A DNA stretch of 39,798 nt from positions 1 through 39,798 of the forward strand of contig CAVQRC010000028.1 of NCBI GenBank assembly GCA_963715045.1, read 5' to 3'. A program made the translations under genes and the position numbers. The notes below the pieces were generated by a model. That model worked only from the letters and a program-made list of their open reading frames with translations, searched no databases and was not told where the DNA came from. The DNA is from CAVQRC01 sp963715045. GTDB taxonomy: Bacteria; Planctomycetota; Planctomycetia; Pirellulales; Lacipirellulaceae. This document shows positions 27,382-35,629 of the stretch, piece by piece (positions within the stretch are counted from its first letter, which is position 1; every line of letters begins with the position of its first letter).

Positions 27382-27560
27382 GCTAGGGGTCGGGGATCAG
27401 GGGTCGGGGGTCAGGGCACGACGTGAAGGTTTTGGACGGAGTGAGAGTATCGAATGCAAGCCAGCTCAACGTACTCCGAACCGCGATCCATCTACAGCCC
27501 TGATCGCTGGCCCCCCTGACCCCCGACCCCCGACCCCCGACCCCTAGATTTTGCTCTTCC
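27382..27560. repeat. Inverted pair of GACCCCC heptad tracts between mgtE and rnc
   Basis: The mgtE side reads CTAGGGGTCGGGGATCAGGG and the rnc side ends CCCCGACCCCCGACCCCTAG, so the two tracts are inverted copies flanking a ~90-bp core. The same heptads stand in front of dapA and galE. Confidence 0.8.
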
Positions 27561-27684
27561 CGCAACTGCGTGCTACGTTTACCCTAGGTCGACGATTTCC
27601 TGCCCGTTGCTGCAGGGGACAGGCATCCGCGTCTCCGCGACGCCGGTCCCCTCCATCAACAGGCGTGACAGCGAACGGTTAGTC

Positions 27685-28419
27685 ATGTCTGGGTCGCGCG
27701 TGAACGCGGCCGTTCCGCAGGCGCCCGATCTTGAGGGTTGCCAGGAGCGGATCGGCTATCGGTTTAATAATCCCGAGATCTTTAAACGCTGCGCTGACGC
27801 ATGCCTCTGGGGCCGATCATCGGCTCGGTTCCAACGAACGCCTCGAGTTTCTGGGCGATGCGATCCTCGGGTTTGTGATCTGCGAGCGGTTGTATCGCGA
27901 TCATCCCGAGTATCTCGAAGGCGAGCTGACGCGGGTCAAGTCGATCGTGGTCAGTCGGCAGACGTGTGCCCAGATCAGCGAAGAGCTCGAACTCGAGCAG
28001 TTTCTCATCCTCGGCAAGGGCATGACGACCCATCCGGGGGTGCCCAGCAGCGTGTTATCGGATGTCTTCGAGGCCCTCGTGGCCGCGATCTACCTTGACG
28101 GCGGGATCGAGGCCGCCCGGCGGTTCATCGAGGAGCCACTCGAGAAAGTCATCGAGAAGGCCGCCGCTGGCGGGGCCGGTGGCAACTACAAGTCGCTGTT
28201 GCAGCAGCTGGCCCAGCGGGAGTTCAACGTCACGCCGACGTACCTGCTGCTTGACGAGAAGGGCCCCGATCACTGCAAGTGCTTCAAAATGTGCGCCGCC
28301 TCGGCCGCACCGACTTTCCGGCCGCCTGGGGCCGCAGCAAGAAAGAATCGGAACAGCGTGCCGCCCACAACGCCCTCAGCACCATCCGCAAAGAAAAAAT
28401 CCCCCATCCCACCGCCTGA
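27685..28419 (+). CDS. rnc: Ribonuclease III, two frameshifts
   Basis: Cleaves double-stranded RNA, including rRNA precursors. N-terminus MSGSRVNAAVPQAPDLEGCQ, then IGYRFNNPEIFK. The frame shifts near 27790 into AALTHASGADHRLGSNERLE and the catalytic signature ERLEFLGDAILG. FEALVAAIYLDGG carries the second acidic cluster. The double-stranded-RNA-binding domain begins NYKSLLQQLAQREFNVTPTY, LLDEKGPDHCKCF. A second shift near 28290 is needed to continue with FPAAWGRSKKESEQRAAHNA and LSTIRKEK, ending in TGA at 28417-28419. The corrected length of about 245 residues is normal. Array C1 begins directly after the stop codon. Confidence 0.9.
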
Positions 28420-29456
28420 AGCGAAGCCCGGCTTCTTCAGTTGTTTGCCCGGTTTCGAGTCGCCGAGCGCGAAGCCGGGATTCTCTGCGCTGCCAGGCCG
28501 GCCGGCGTCCGGGCACACCGCCACCCTCCAACGCCTGAATCACCACGGCCGTCCGTGACTCCGAAAATCCCGGCATTCTGATGCCTCAGGTGGCCATCGC
28601 TTTGCCCGCTTCCATCGGCCGCCACACCCTCCGCCCGGGCCACCACCTCCAAATGCCGGGCTTTGCCGCCCCGAAGCCCGGCTTCTTCCGTTGCTTGCCC
28701 GGTTTCGAGTCGCCGAGCGCGAAGCCGGGATTCTCTGCGCTGCCAGGCCGGCCGGCGTCCGGCGTCCAGCCTGCCAACCGTCAACCTGAATCACCACGGC
28801 CGTCCGTGATCCGAAAATCCCGGCATTCTGATGCATCAGGTGGCAATCGCTTTGCCCGCTTCCATCGGCCGACCACGCCTCCCGCCCGGGCCACCACCTC
28901 CAAATGCCGGGCTTTGCCGCCCCGAAGCCCGGCTTCTTCCGTTGTTTGCCCGGTTTTGAGTCGCCGAGCGCGAAGCCGGGATTCTCTGCGCTGCCAGGGC
29001 CGGCCGGCGTCCCGGGCGCACGACCAGCGCCGAAGTCCCCTCCAACGCATGAATCACCACGGCCGTCTGTGATTCCAAAAATCCCGGCATTCTGATGCCT
29101 CGGTGGCAATCGCTTTGCCCGCTTCCATGGGCCGACCACATCCCCCGCCCGGGCCACCACCTCCAAATGCCGGGCTTTGCCGCCCCGAAGCCCGGCTTCT
29201 TCCGTTGTCTGCCCGGTTCTGAGTCGCGGACGCGAAGCCGGGCTTCTCCGCGCTGCCACGCCCGGCCGGCGTCCCGGGCAGCAAGGCCACCGCCGAAGTC
29301 CCCTCCAACGCATGAATCACCACGGCCGTCCGTGACTCCGAAAATCCCGGCATTCCGATGCCTCTGGTGGCATCGCTTTGCCCGCTTCCATAGGCCAGCT
29401 ACTCCCGTCCGCCCGGGCCACCACCTCCAAATGCCGGGCTTTGCCGCCAGCAAAAA
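28420..29456. repeat. Repeat array C1 (~260-bp units, inverted orientation)
   Basis: AAAATCCCGGCATTCTGATG-type words recur near 28563, 28816, 29079 and 29340 (period 253-263). Read on the minus strand, the order of boxes equals that of subfamilies A and B: AAAGCCCGGCATTTGG, then GAATGCCGGGATTTT, then GACGCCGGCCGGCC, then GAATCCCGGCTTCGCG, then GAAGAAGCCGGGCTTCG. It starts immediately after the rnc stop. Confidence 0.92.
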
Positions 29457-29578
29457 TCGCAAAATCACCGAAGATCTTCCTCGCCTGCTTGCCGATCTTG
29501 TCGGCAACGGCTATCTTGCCGCTTACATGTGGGGCAGACCGGTATTCGAGCGGTCCACACACACCGAGTCTTCCGTCC

Positions 29579-30013
29579 ATGGGCTTCAACCTGGCCCAAT
29601 TCGAAAACTTACTGCGGAATACCTTCGTATTCGCCGCCATTCTCGCAATATGGTCGGCCGTTAATTGCTGCGACGCGAGCATTCTCTTCCCGGATACCGT
29701 CGGGACACTGCAGGATCTCGCCCACGCGTCCATGTCTCCCCTTCAGACGGGTACGCCGACTCCTCATCCGAAACGCCACGAGCGAGAGAACACAAGCCCT
29801 GACTGGGCGGCTCTATCGCCTGGGAGTGGCAGTTCTTCTTCCGGCACATCGTCTGCCGGTGTCGGCGTTGGTGGAAGCAGCACATCGGCCGTGATGTCAC
29901 ACGTCGAGGTGTGGCGACTCACCGATCCGCTCGTCGGCATGATCTCTGTGGATGCTTATCTCGGGCTGCCGGATCCACCCGGCATGTCTCTGCTCCGACC
30001 ACCGCGTGCGTAG
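29579..30013 (+). CDS. Small secreted hypothetical protein
   Basis: I start it at the ATG at 29579 (144 residues); the frame upstream is array C1 sequence. A signal-peptide-like region LRNTFVFAAILAIWSAVNCC is followed by SILFPDTVGTLQDLAHASMS, a charged stretch, a Gly/Ser-rich linker (SPGSGSSSSGTSSAGVGVGG) and a C-terminus SHVEVWRLTDPLVGMI ending LPDPPGMSLLRPPRA. I know no function. The composition is unlike the repeats and lower in GC, which supports real coding. Confidence 0.55.
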   Translation: MGFNLAQFENLLRNTFVFAAILAIWSAVNCCDASILFPDTVGTLQDLAHASMSPLQTGTPTPHPKRHERENTSPDWAALSPGSGSSSSGTSSAGVGVGGSSTSAVMSHVEVWRLTDPLVGMISVDAYLGLPDPPGMSLLRPPRA

Positions 30014-30121
30014 TCCTGATTCGGGTTGTTGGCCGGCGTTGCAGACGTCATGAACCATGTGCGTTCGCGTTCTTGTAATCCAAAGTAGATTCCTTTCGAT
30101 ACAGAGATGAGCCATATTCGT

Positions 30122-30776
30122 ATGAAACCATTGTCAATGCCTTTCAGGATCGTCGCAGCGTGCTCGGCGATCGTACTACCTGTGACGCCAATTCCGAGGC
30201 CTCGATTCAGACCGGGGCGATCGTGGCCATCCTTTCAGATGCTGACAACACCGACTTGAGTGACAATCCGACAGTCGACTTTGACGGATACTTCATGGTT
30301 AGGTAGCCAACAACGATCGAACGACACCGGGAACTCACCTTGCTACAATCGATGACGGATATCGAAAACACCTTACCCAATGGAGAACGTCTCGCTGTTC
30401 GGGAAATCAGATGATTCCAGTGCCGAGGAAGCCCCTACTTCAGGGAAACATCGAGCACCTCGACTGGAACCCTTCTTCTCGACGATCCTTCAAACGGTCC
30501 CTTTGTGATCACTTGTCAAGGCTGCACCGTGCCTTCGTTGCGGTTCTACTTCGACTGAGACTGTGACGAACGGTGGTCGCGTTCAACTTCAATACACAAC
30601 TAGCCATGCAAATGAACAACAAAGGCAAGGGGCGCTGTCTGAGCCACTCTTCCATTTTCGTCGGCGATTCCACCGTTGATGAGGGCGGCCCTGGCCCGGG
30701 GATCCCCGAACCAGGTTCCTTCCTGGTGTGGTTCGGCCTGGTTGCGGTAACGGCAGCGGCCCGCCGTAGTCGTTAA
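30122..30776 (+). pseudogene. PEP-CTERM protein gene broken by several frameshifts
   Basis: The start at 30122 gives MKPLSMPFRIVAACSAIVLP, a good signal peptide. A neighbouring frame continues SEASIQTGAIVAILSDADNT and NPTVDFDGYFMVR before a stop. Another frame later gives TGTLLLDDPSNGPFVITCQ. The last frame ends GPGPGIPEPGSFLVWFGLVA followed by VTAAARRSR, a clear PEP-CTERM sorting tail (PEP, hydrophobic stretch, Arg cluster). The family's tails are cut by exosortase during export. The overall span suits a ~218-residue exported protein. Unlike the other frameshifted genes, here the middle is hard to reconstruct, so real decay is likely. Confidence 0.6.
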
Positions 30777-30803
30777 CTGGAATCACTCGATTCGAAAACA
30801 AAC

Positions 30804-30841
30804 CGAGGCCTGCCGGCGACACGTGTCGCCGGCAGGCCTCG
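30804..30841 (+). terminator. 38-bp perfect palindrome, probable terminator
   Basis: CGAGGCCTGCCGGCGACAC (30804-30822) is followed at once by its exact reverse complement. It lies 27 bp after the PEP-CTERM stop codon. The tail is ATTCTT rather than a T run, so it could also be a bidirectional terminator or a protein-binding site. Confidence 0.6.
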
Positions 30842-31425
30842 ATTCTTGGAGTGCGGCAACTTGTTGCCGCTTTTCTATTTCGCGAGTCGTCCGGCCGCGC
30901 GATCGGTTACCTGCCAGAACGGCCGGACTTGCGTTCCGGTGCGAAATGATGAAGCGGCCTTGCTTCCATGCCAAGACGAGCATGCGTGGGACGGGTCCGG
31001 AGCTGGTTGGCCTTACGCGGGCGCGGCGGATGCTCGGTGAGGCGGACGCGTTGCCCGCTTCATGTCACACTCGGCGAGTGTGACCCACTCGGCGACCCAT
31101 CGACGCTCCAGGCGTCCCTATGAGCGTCGTCACGGCCAGCGTCTCCCCCGCCGCGGTCCTGCTGCAGCGTCCGGCCACGGCACGCACCGGTTCATCACCG
31201 GAAACGGTACGACACCGCTTCGGGCGAGAGACACGCATTTCACCGGCAAGGGCAGGGCGTAGGCCCATTTCGGACCGAAGTACTGCCCATGATGTCCGCC
31301 GCCAGCGGAGCCGTTTCACTCGCCGGCAAGATTTTGCCTGTGCTCTCAGAGTTTTTCTCTATACTGCGTTCGGAACTCAATAATCCGCACCCATTCGCAG
31401 CGAGCGCTAACGGCGTCCCAAAAAT
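30842..31425. other. Gene-poor region with a hairpin and a degraded EEP-gene fragment
   Basis: No gene is convincing. GTCACACTC-GGC-GAGTGTGAC (31064-31084) is a perfect 9-bp stem. From about 31120 to 31280 the sequence is a damaged copy of 35236-35440, the membrane part of the EEP-family gene, with an internal deletion of about 50 bp. Shared words include CGTCCG(G)CCACGGCACGCAC, GGCAAGGGCAGGGCGTAG and CCCATTTCGG. A TATACT at 31360-31365 is a possible -10 for the downstream gene. Confidence 0.55.
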
Positions 31426-31482
31426 AACCGCAGACGTAGAAGCACGTTCTCATCCGACGTGCGTCAACGCCTGCGGTTTTTT
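31426..31482 (+). terminator. Intrinsic terminator in the leader of a PEP-CTERM gene
   Basis: AACCGCAG (31426-31433) pairs with CTGCGGTT (31471-31478), with an inner helix GCACGT/ACGTGC, followed by six T residues. It lies about 90 nt upstream of the start at 31571, and no intact gene lies upstream for it to terminate, so it may act as a leader attenuator. Confidence 0.6.
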
Positions 31483-31570
31483 CGTTGCTGGTCATCCATT
31501 TCGCGAGCGACCTCAGAGCTACTTCCCTCCCGCGAGTTTCAACTTGCTGCATGTTACGCCGAGGTTTTCC

Positions 31571-32569
31571 ATGAGTTGTCCCGTCGAAGTCCCGTCGTCT
31601 GTGAACACAGATCGTCCGTTACCACCAGCTCAGGCGACTTCCGGCCTGTGGCGGTCCACGTTTATCGCTGACGATGCGCAGGCGAAGCGACGCCCAGCCT
31701 CGATCGTTGCCGCCATCGTTGCTGCAATCTTCCTGGCAACGTTGTTAACCACCGCAACCTCGGACGCCGCGGCGATCCTCCTCTCCAATGGCGACTTCGA
31801 AGTGCCCGAAGACATCGACCCGCCACTTCCAAGCTCGTTTGGCGACTGGGCGCACGACATTGCCGAAATCGTGACCAGCGAGAATGGCATCGATCCATTT
31901 TCCGGCAGCCAGATGTTGAAGTTCATTGCCACGAGCCCCACGGGTGCGAGCGGCAACTCGACCGGCAGCGAAGTGATGCAGCTGGTGAATGTTGGCGGCT
32001 ACCCCGCAGGCACGCCGTTTCGGGCCGCCGCCTACGTCAATCGAGTCGCCGGGGATGCGGAAACGGACACCGAGTTCCGCCTGGAACTGCGGGCCTATGC
32101 GGGCGACCCGATCGATTTCCCGTCGGTGATCAACAATCCGATCGACAGCACGATGGTGACGCTCTCGTCGGACCGCGACGAGACGACCTGGGAGCGTCTG
32201 GAGACCAACACGTTCGTGCTGCCTGCGGGCGCTGATTACCTGGAATTTCGGTTCACCGCCCGGGAGGACGTGTTCAATGACGCCATGCTGCCGGAATTCG
32301 ATGGCCACTACGGCGATGCCGCGGGCGTCTTCGTCGTTCCCGAACCGTCAGCGATTTGCGTCGCCGTTGTGAGCTTGCTAGCCGTTGGACATCATTCGAC
32401 GTCGCTGACCCGAAGTTGCCGCGTTGAGGTCTTTCAGCGAAGCCCGGCTTCTTCAGTTGCCTGCCCGGTTGCGAGTCGCAGAGCGCGAAGCCGGGATTCT
32501 CCCGCGCTGCCAGGGCCGGCCGGCGTGCCGAGCGCTCCAGCCAGCGCCGGAGCCCACTCCAACGCATGA
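31571..32569 (+). CDS. PEP-CTERM protein with repeat-derived C-terminal extension
   Basis: I start it at the ATG at 31571 (MSCPVEVPSSVNTDRPLPPA); the open frame upstream runs through the terminator. A membrane-targeting segment IVAAIVAAIFLATLLTTATS ends near AAA. The exported domain, AILLSNGDFEVPEDIDPPLP onward, resembles carbohydrate-binding/jelly-roll PEP-CTERM domains (SGSQMLKFIATSPTGASGN, ERLETNTFVLPAGADYLEFR). The sorting motif VVPEPSAICVAVVSLLAVG appears at about residues 252-270, followed by HHSTSLTRSCR. Another ~40 residues (SPASSVACPVASRRARSR onward) are encoded by repeat C2. A functional PEP-CTERM signal should be C-terminal, so either the extension is tolerated or the true stop was lost. 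Confidence 0.75.
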   Translation: MSCPVEVPSSVNTDRPLPPAQATSGLWRSTFIADDAQAKRRPASIVAAIVAAIFLATLLTTATSDAAAILLSNGDFEVPEDIDPPLPSSFGDWAHDIAEIVTSENGIDPFSGSQMLKFIATSPTGASGNSTGSEVMQLVNVGGYPAGTPFRAAAYVNRVAGDAETDTEFRLELRAYAGDPIDFPSVINNPIDSTMVTLSSDRDETTWERLETNTFVLPAGADYLEFRFTAREDVFNDAMLPEFDGHYGDAAGVFVVPEPSAICVAVVSLLAVGHHSTSLTRSCRVEVFQRSPASSVACPVASRRARSRDSPALPGPAGVPSAPASAGAHSNA

Positions 32570-32760
32570 ATCACCACGGCCGTCCTTGATTCCGAAAATC
32601 CCGGCATTCTGGTGCCTCAGTTGGCAGTCGCTCTGCCCGCTTCCATGGGCTGTACCCGTTGCCGCCTGGGCCGCCACCTCCAAATGCCGGGCTTTGCCCC
32701 CGCGAAGCCGGGATTCTCCCGCGCTGCCAGGGCCGGCCGGCGTCCCGGACGCCGCAGCGA
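32430..32760. repeat. Repeat array C2 (subfamily C)
   Basis: One complete unit and part of another: GAAGCCCGGCTTCTTCAG near 32438, AATCCCGGCATTCTGGTG near 32600 and CCAAATGCCGGGCTTTGCC near 32680. It shows the same inverted orientation as C1 and encodes the end of the preceding PEP-CTERM frame. Confidence 0.9.
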
Positions 32761-33181
32761 GAGCCGTGCGTGCGGAACGTGCTCATCAAGAACAAAATGT
32801 CGCCGATCAACAACGCAGGTTCGAGCACATCGGGCCGGACAAACGATGCACAGGCAAAGACGCGACGTGCTATGATCAAACTAGGACGTCCCCATGCTGC
32901 CCGGCGCTCGAGCCCAAGCAAAGAGCCCCCAACTCCAGCGAATATCACGTGGAGAACTCGGATTGAGCGACGCGGGATCCGGCCTTTGCAGCAGACCCAA
33001 CCGCATTTAGCGAAAAGAGTGTTAGCACAACAGACGCTGAACAACAGGTTTCAAACCATATGCAATCTAGAATCGGTTGGCTACGAAAGCGACTGAACGA
33101 CGCTATCAGCTATCGTCTCCGCACGTTCGCGGGGCAGACGGCGGGCAGCGCATTGTCGGCCAGCCTGGATTTCGTTTCGCT
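32761..33181. other. Non-repeat island inside array C
   Basis: About 420 bp of lower-GC, unique-looking sequence interrupt the C repeats. No recognised gene. A short ATG frame at 33060 (MQSRIGWLRKRLNDAISYRL, 44 residues, ends in the next repeat) could be the start of a gene cut off by the repeat, but has no family I know. It may be what remains of a gene overrun by repeats. Confidence 0.4.
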
Positions 33182-34275
33182 TACCAACGCATGAATCACC
33201 ACTGCCGTCCGTGATTCCGAAAATCCCGGCATTCTGGTGCCTCAGTTGGCAGTCGCTCTGCCCGCTTTCATCGGCTGACCCGTCTGCCGCCCGGGCCGCC
33301 ACCTCCAAATGCCGGGCTTTGCCCCCGCGAAGCCCGGCTTCTTCAGTTGCCGGTTGCGATCGCAGAGCGAAGCCGGGATTCTCCGCGCTGCCAGGGCCGG
33401 CGGCGTGCCGACGCTACAGCCAGCGCCGGGTCCGTCCAACGCATGAATCACCCGGCCGCCTTGATTCCGATCAGTTGCCTGCCCGGTTGCGAGTCGCAGA
33501 GCGCGAAGCCGGGATTCTCCGCGCTGCCAGGGCCGGCCGGCGATCCGAGCCTGCAGCCAGGGCCGGGGCCCCTTCCAACGCATGAATCACCACGGCCGTC
33601 CTTGATTCCGAAAATCCCGGCATTCTGGTGCATCAGTTGGCAGTCGCTCTGCCCGCTTCCATCGGCTGACCCGTCTGCCGCCCGGGCCGCCACCTCCAAA
33701 TGCCGGGCTTTGCCCCCGCGAAGCCCGGCTTCTTCAGTTGCCTGCCCGGTTGCGAGTCGCCGAGCGCGAAGCCGGGATTCTCCCGCGCGCTGCCAGGGCC
33801 GGCCGGCGTGCCGAGCGCTCGAGCCGAGCCGCCGCGAGCGCACTTCAACGCATGAATCACCACGGCCGTCCTTGATTCCGAAAATCCCGGCATTCTGGTG
33901 CCTCAGTTGGCAGTCGCTCTGCCCGCTTTCATCGGCTGACCCGTCTGCCGCCCGGGCCGCCACCTCCAAATGCCGGGCTTTGCCCCGCGAAGCCCGGCTT
34001 CTTCAGTTGCCTGCCCGGTTGCGAGTCGCAGAGCGCGAAGCCGGGATTCTCCGCGCTGCCACGGCCGGCCGGCGATCCGAGCGCGTACAGCCAGCGCCGG
34101 GCCCCATTCCAACGCAGTGAATCACCACGGCCGTCCTTGATTCCGAAAATCCCGGCATTCTGGTGCATCAGTTGGCAGTCGCGCTGCCTGCTTCGCACGT
34201 GACCGTCTGCCTCGGCCTGCGAAGCCGCCGCCTGCCAAATGCCGGGCTTTGCCTCCCGCGAACCGCCGGAAGCCT
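33182..34275. repeat. Repeat array C3 (subfamily C)
   Basis: About four units: AATCCCGGCATTCTGGTG recurs near 33223, 33612, 33882 and 34149 (a ~265-bp period; the first interval holds a shortened, rearranged unit at 33340-33480). Small deletions distinguish units. The array decays towards 34275 (GCCTCCCGCGAACCGCCGG). Confidence 0.92.
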
Positions 34276-34543
34276 CGCCCGAGGCTCGTCATCGCCGGCC
34301 GGCTGAATGCTGCCGGTGCTTCGCAGCGATCGACGCGCCGCGTACGTGCGGACTGCTCGACGAACAGAACGAAATACCCGCCGATTTCAAGGGCCCAGTT
34401 CGAGCATTCTGATCCGGCGGGCCGACTCCAGCCGCTTTGGGTGCTCGAACGTTCGGGGCCTCATCCTGCCTCGAAGTCACCACTCGGCGAGTGTGACCCA
34501 CGTTTTGCATCACTCTCGGCGAGTGAATCACGCCGCGACCGCG
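34276..34543. other. Spacer with two small CACTCGGCGAGTG hairpins
   Basis: No gene seen. CACTCGGCGAGTG at 34481-34493 and CACTCTCGGCGAGTG near 34510 are compact stem-loops at the 3' end of the EEP-family gene and may terminate its transcript. The first, with its GTGTGACCCAC flank, is also found at 31068-31087 beside the damaged EEP copy. Confidence 0.5.
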
Positions 34544-35629
34544 CTACCGCAGCGTCAACTTGGCCGTCACGGGCCAGTGATCCGAGCCGACATCGATGCC
34601 GACGGTACATTCGGAAACGTTCCAGTCGCGGCTCGTCAGCACATGGTCGATTCGCGACCGAAACGGCAAGCCCGCCCTGGCGGATCTGCACGGTGTTTCC
34701 GAAGCCGAAGCCGGCCGTCGAATACGCGTTTTGGAAGCCACGCCAGCACTCGCGGTAGATCGTGCTGGACAGCGGGGTGTTGAAGTCGCCGACGATCACG
34801 AGCGGCCCGTGACGGCCTGCAAGACCTGACGGATCTGGAGGCTCTCGGCCCGGCGATGATTCATTTGTTCTTCGAGTGTTTCCCGCCGGTCCAGGCGGAT
34901 GAGCGTCTCGGCGTCGACGATCTCGGCCAGACCGTAGCGGGGGCTTTGCAGATGTACGGTGGCAAACTTGAAAGGTCGCTCGGGCCAGGCAACTTCGACG
35001 ACCAGGCAGATCGGCCGCGGCCATCGGCTCGGCGGATGCTGCCGCTTCTGACGTCGACTCGTCGTGAGCTCCCAGGGACTTCCGACGACAAGACCACCTC
35101 GCTCGCACGACGTGCCAGTCGGCCGGGAAGACGCTGCGGCATCTCCTCGCCCGCCTCCTGGAGGCAAACGATGTCGGGTTTGGCGACGGCGATAATCGCT
35201 GCCAGATGTTCGCGACGCAGCAGTTTCCGGCCCGTATTGAGCGTCATCACGGCCAGCTTCTCCCCGCCACCGCTGCTCCTGCAGCAGCGTCCGCCACGGC
35301 ACGCACAGATTCATCAGCGGAAACAGCACGATGGCGACCGCCGCGGCCAGCAGCCCCCAATCCCACCACCGCGTGCGGGCGAGCGACATCCACACGAACA
35401 GCACCGGCAAGGGCAGGGCGTAGACCCATTTCGGGCCGAACATCAGCACGGTCGGGATCCACCACCGATCGCCGCCGAGGTAGATCGAGACGGCGACGGC
35501 GGAGAGCCCCAGCAGCGTCAGCACCAGGGCCCATCGCGGCCGCAGCAGCCACCGCAGCCGGGACGGTTTTTCCCGCGGTTTACTGGCGAGCCGAATCAGC
35601 GACGTGTATTCGATGGGCGGTTCGCTCAC
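34544..35629 (-). CDS. Endonuclease/exonuclease/phosphatase (EEP) family membrane protein, several frameshifts
   Basis: A metal-dependent phosphodiesterase/hydrolase fold of the DNase I-like superfamily. It starts at GTG (35629), overlapping the upstream lipoprotein's TGA by 4 nt (GTGA). The N-terminal part has three membrane helices (WALVLTLLGLSAVAVSIYLG; VYALPLPVLFVWMSLA; WDWGLLAAAVAIVLFPLM). The catalytic domain is read only by changing frame: VMTLNTGRKLL, PDIVCLQEAGEEMPQ, KFATVHLQSPRYGLAEI, PLVIVGDFNTPLSS, then RIDHVLTSRDWN and GSDHWPVTAKLTLR. All the usual motifs (N, QE, GDFN, D-H, SDH) are thus present. Frame changes lie near 35255, 35130, 34815 and 34690. Sequence errors are likelier than decay because each motif is intact. 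Substrate unknown; proteins of this type sit in planctomycete membranes. Confidence 0.8.

Noticed and set aside
27382..27684. Magnesium-sensing (M-box) riboswitch for mgtE
   Set aside because: I looked for the conserved M-box pairing pattern upstream of mgtE and saw only heptad tracts and unstructured sequence.
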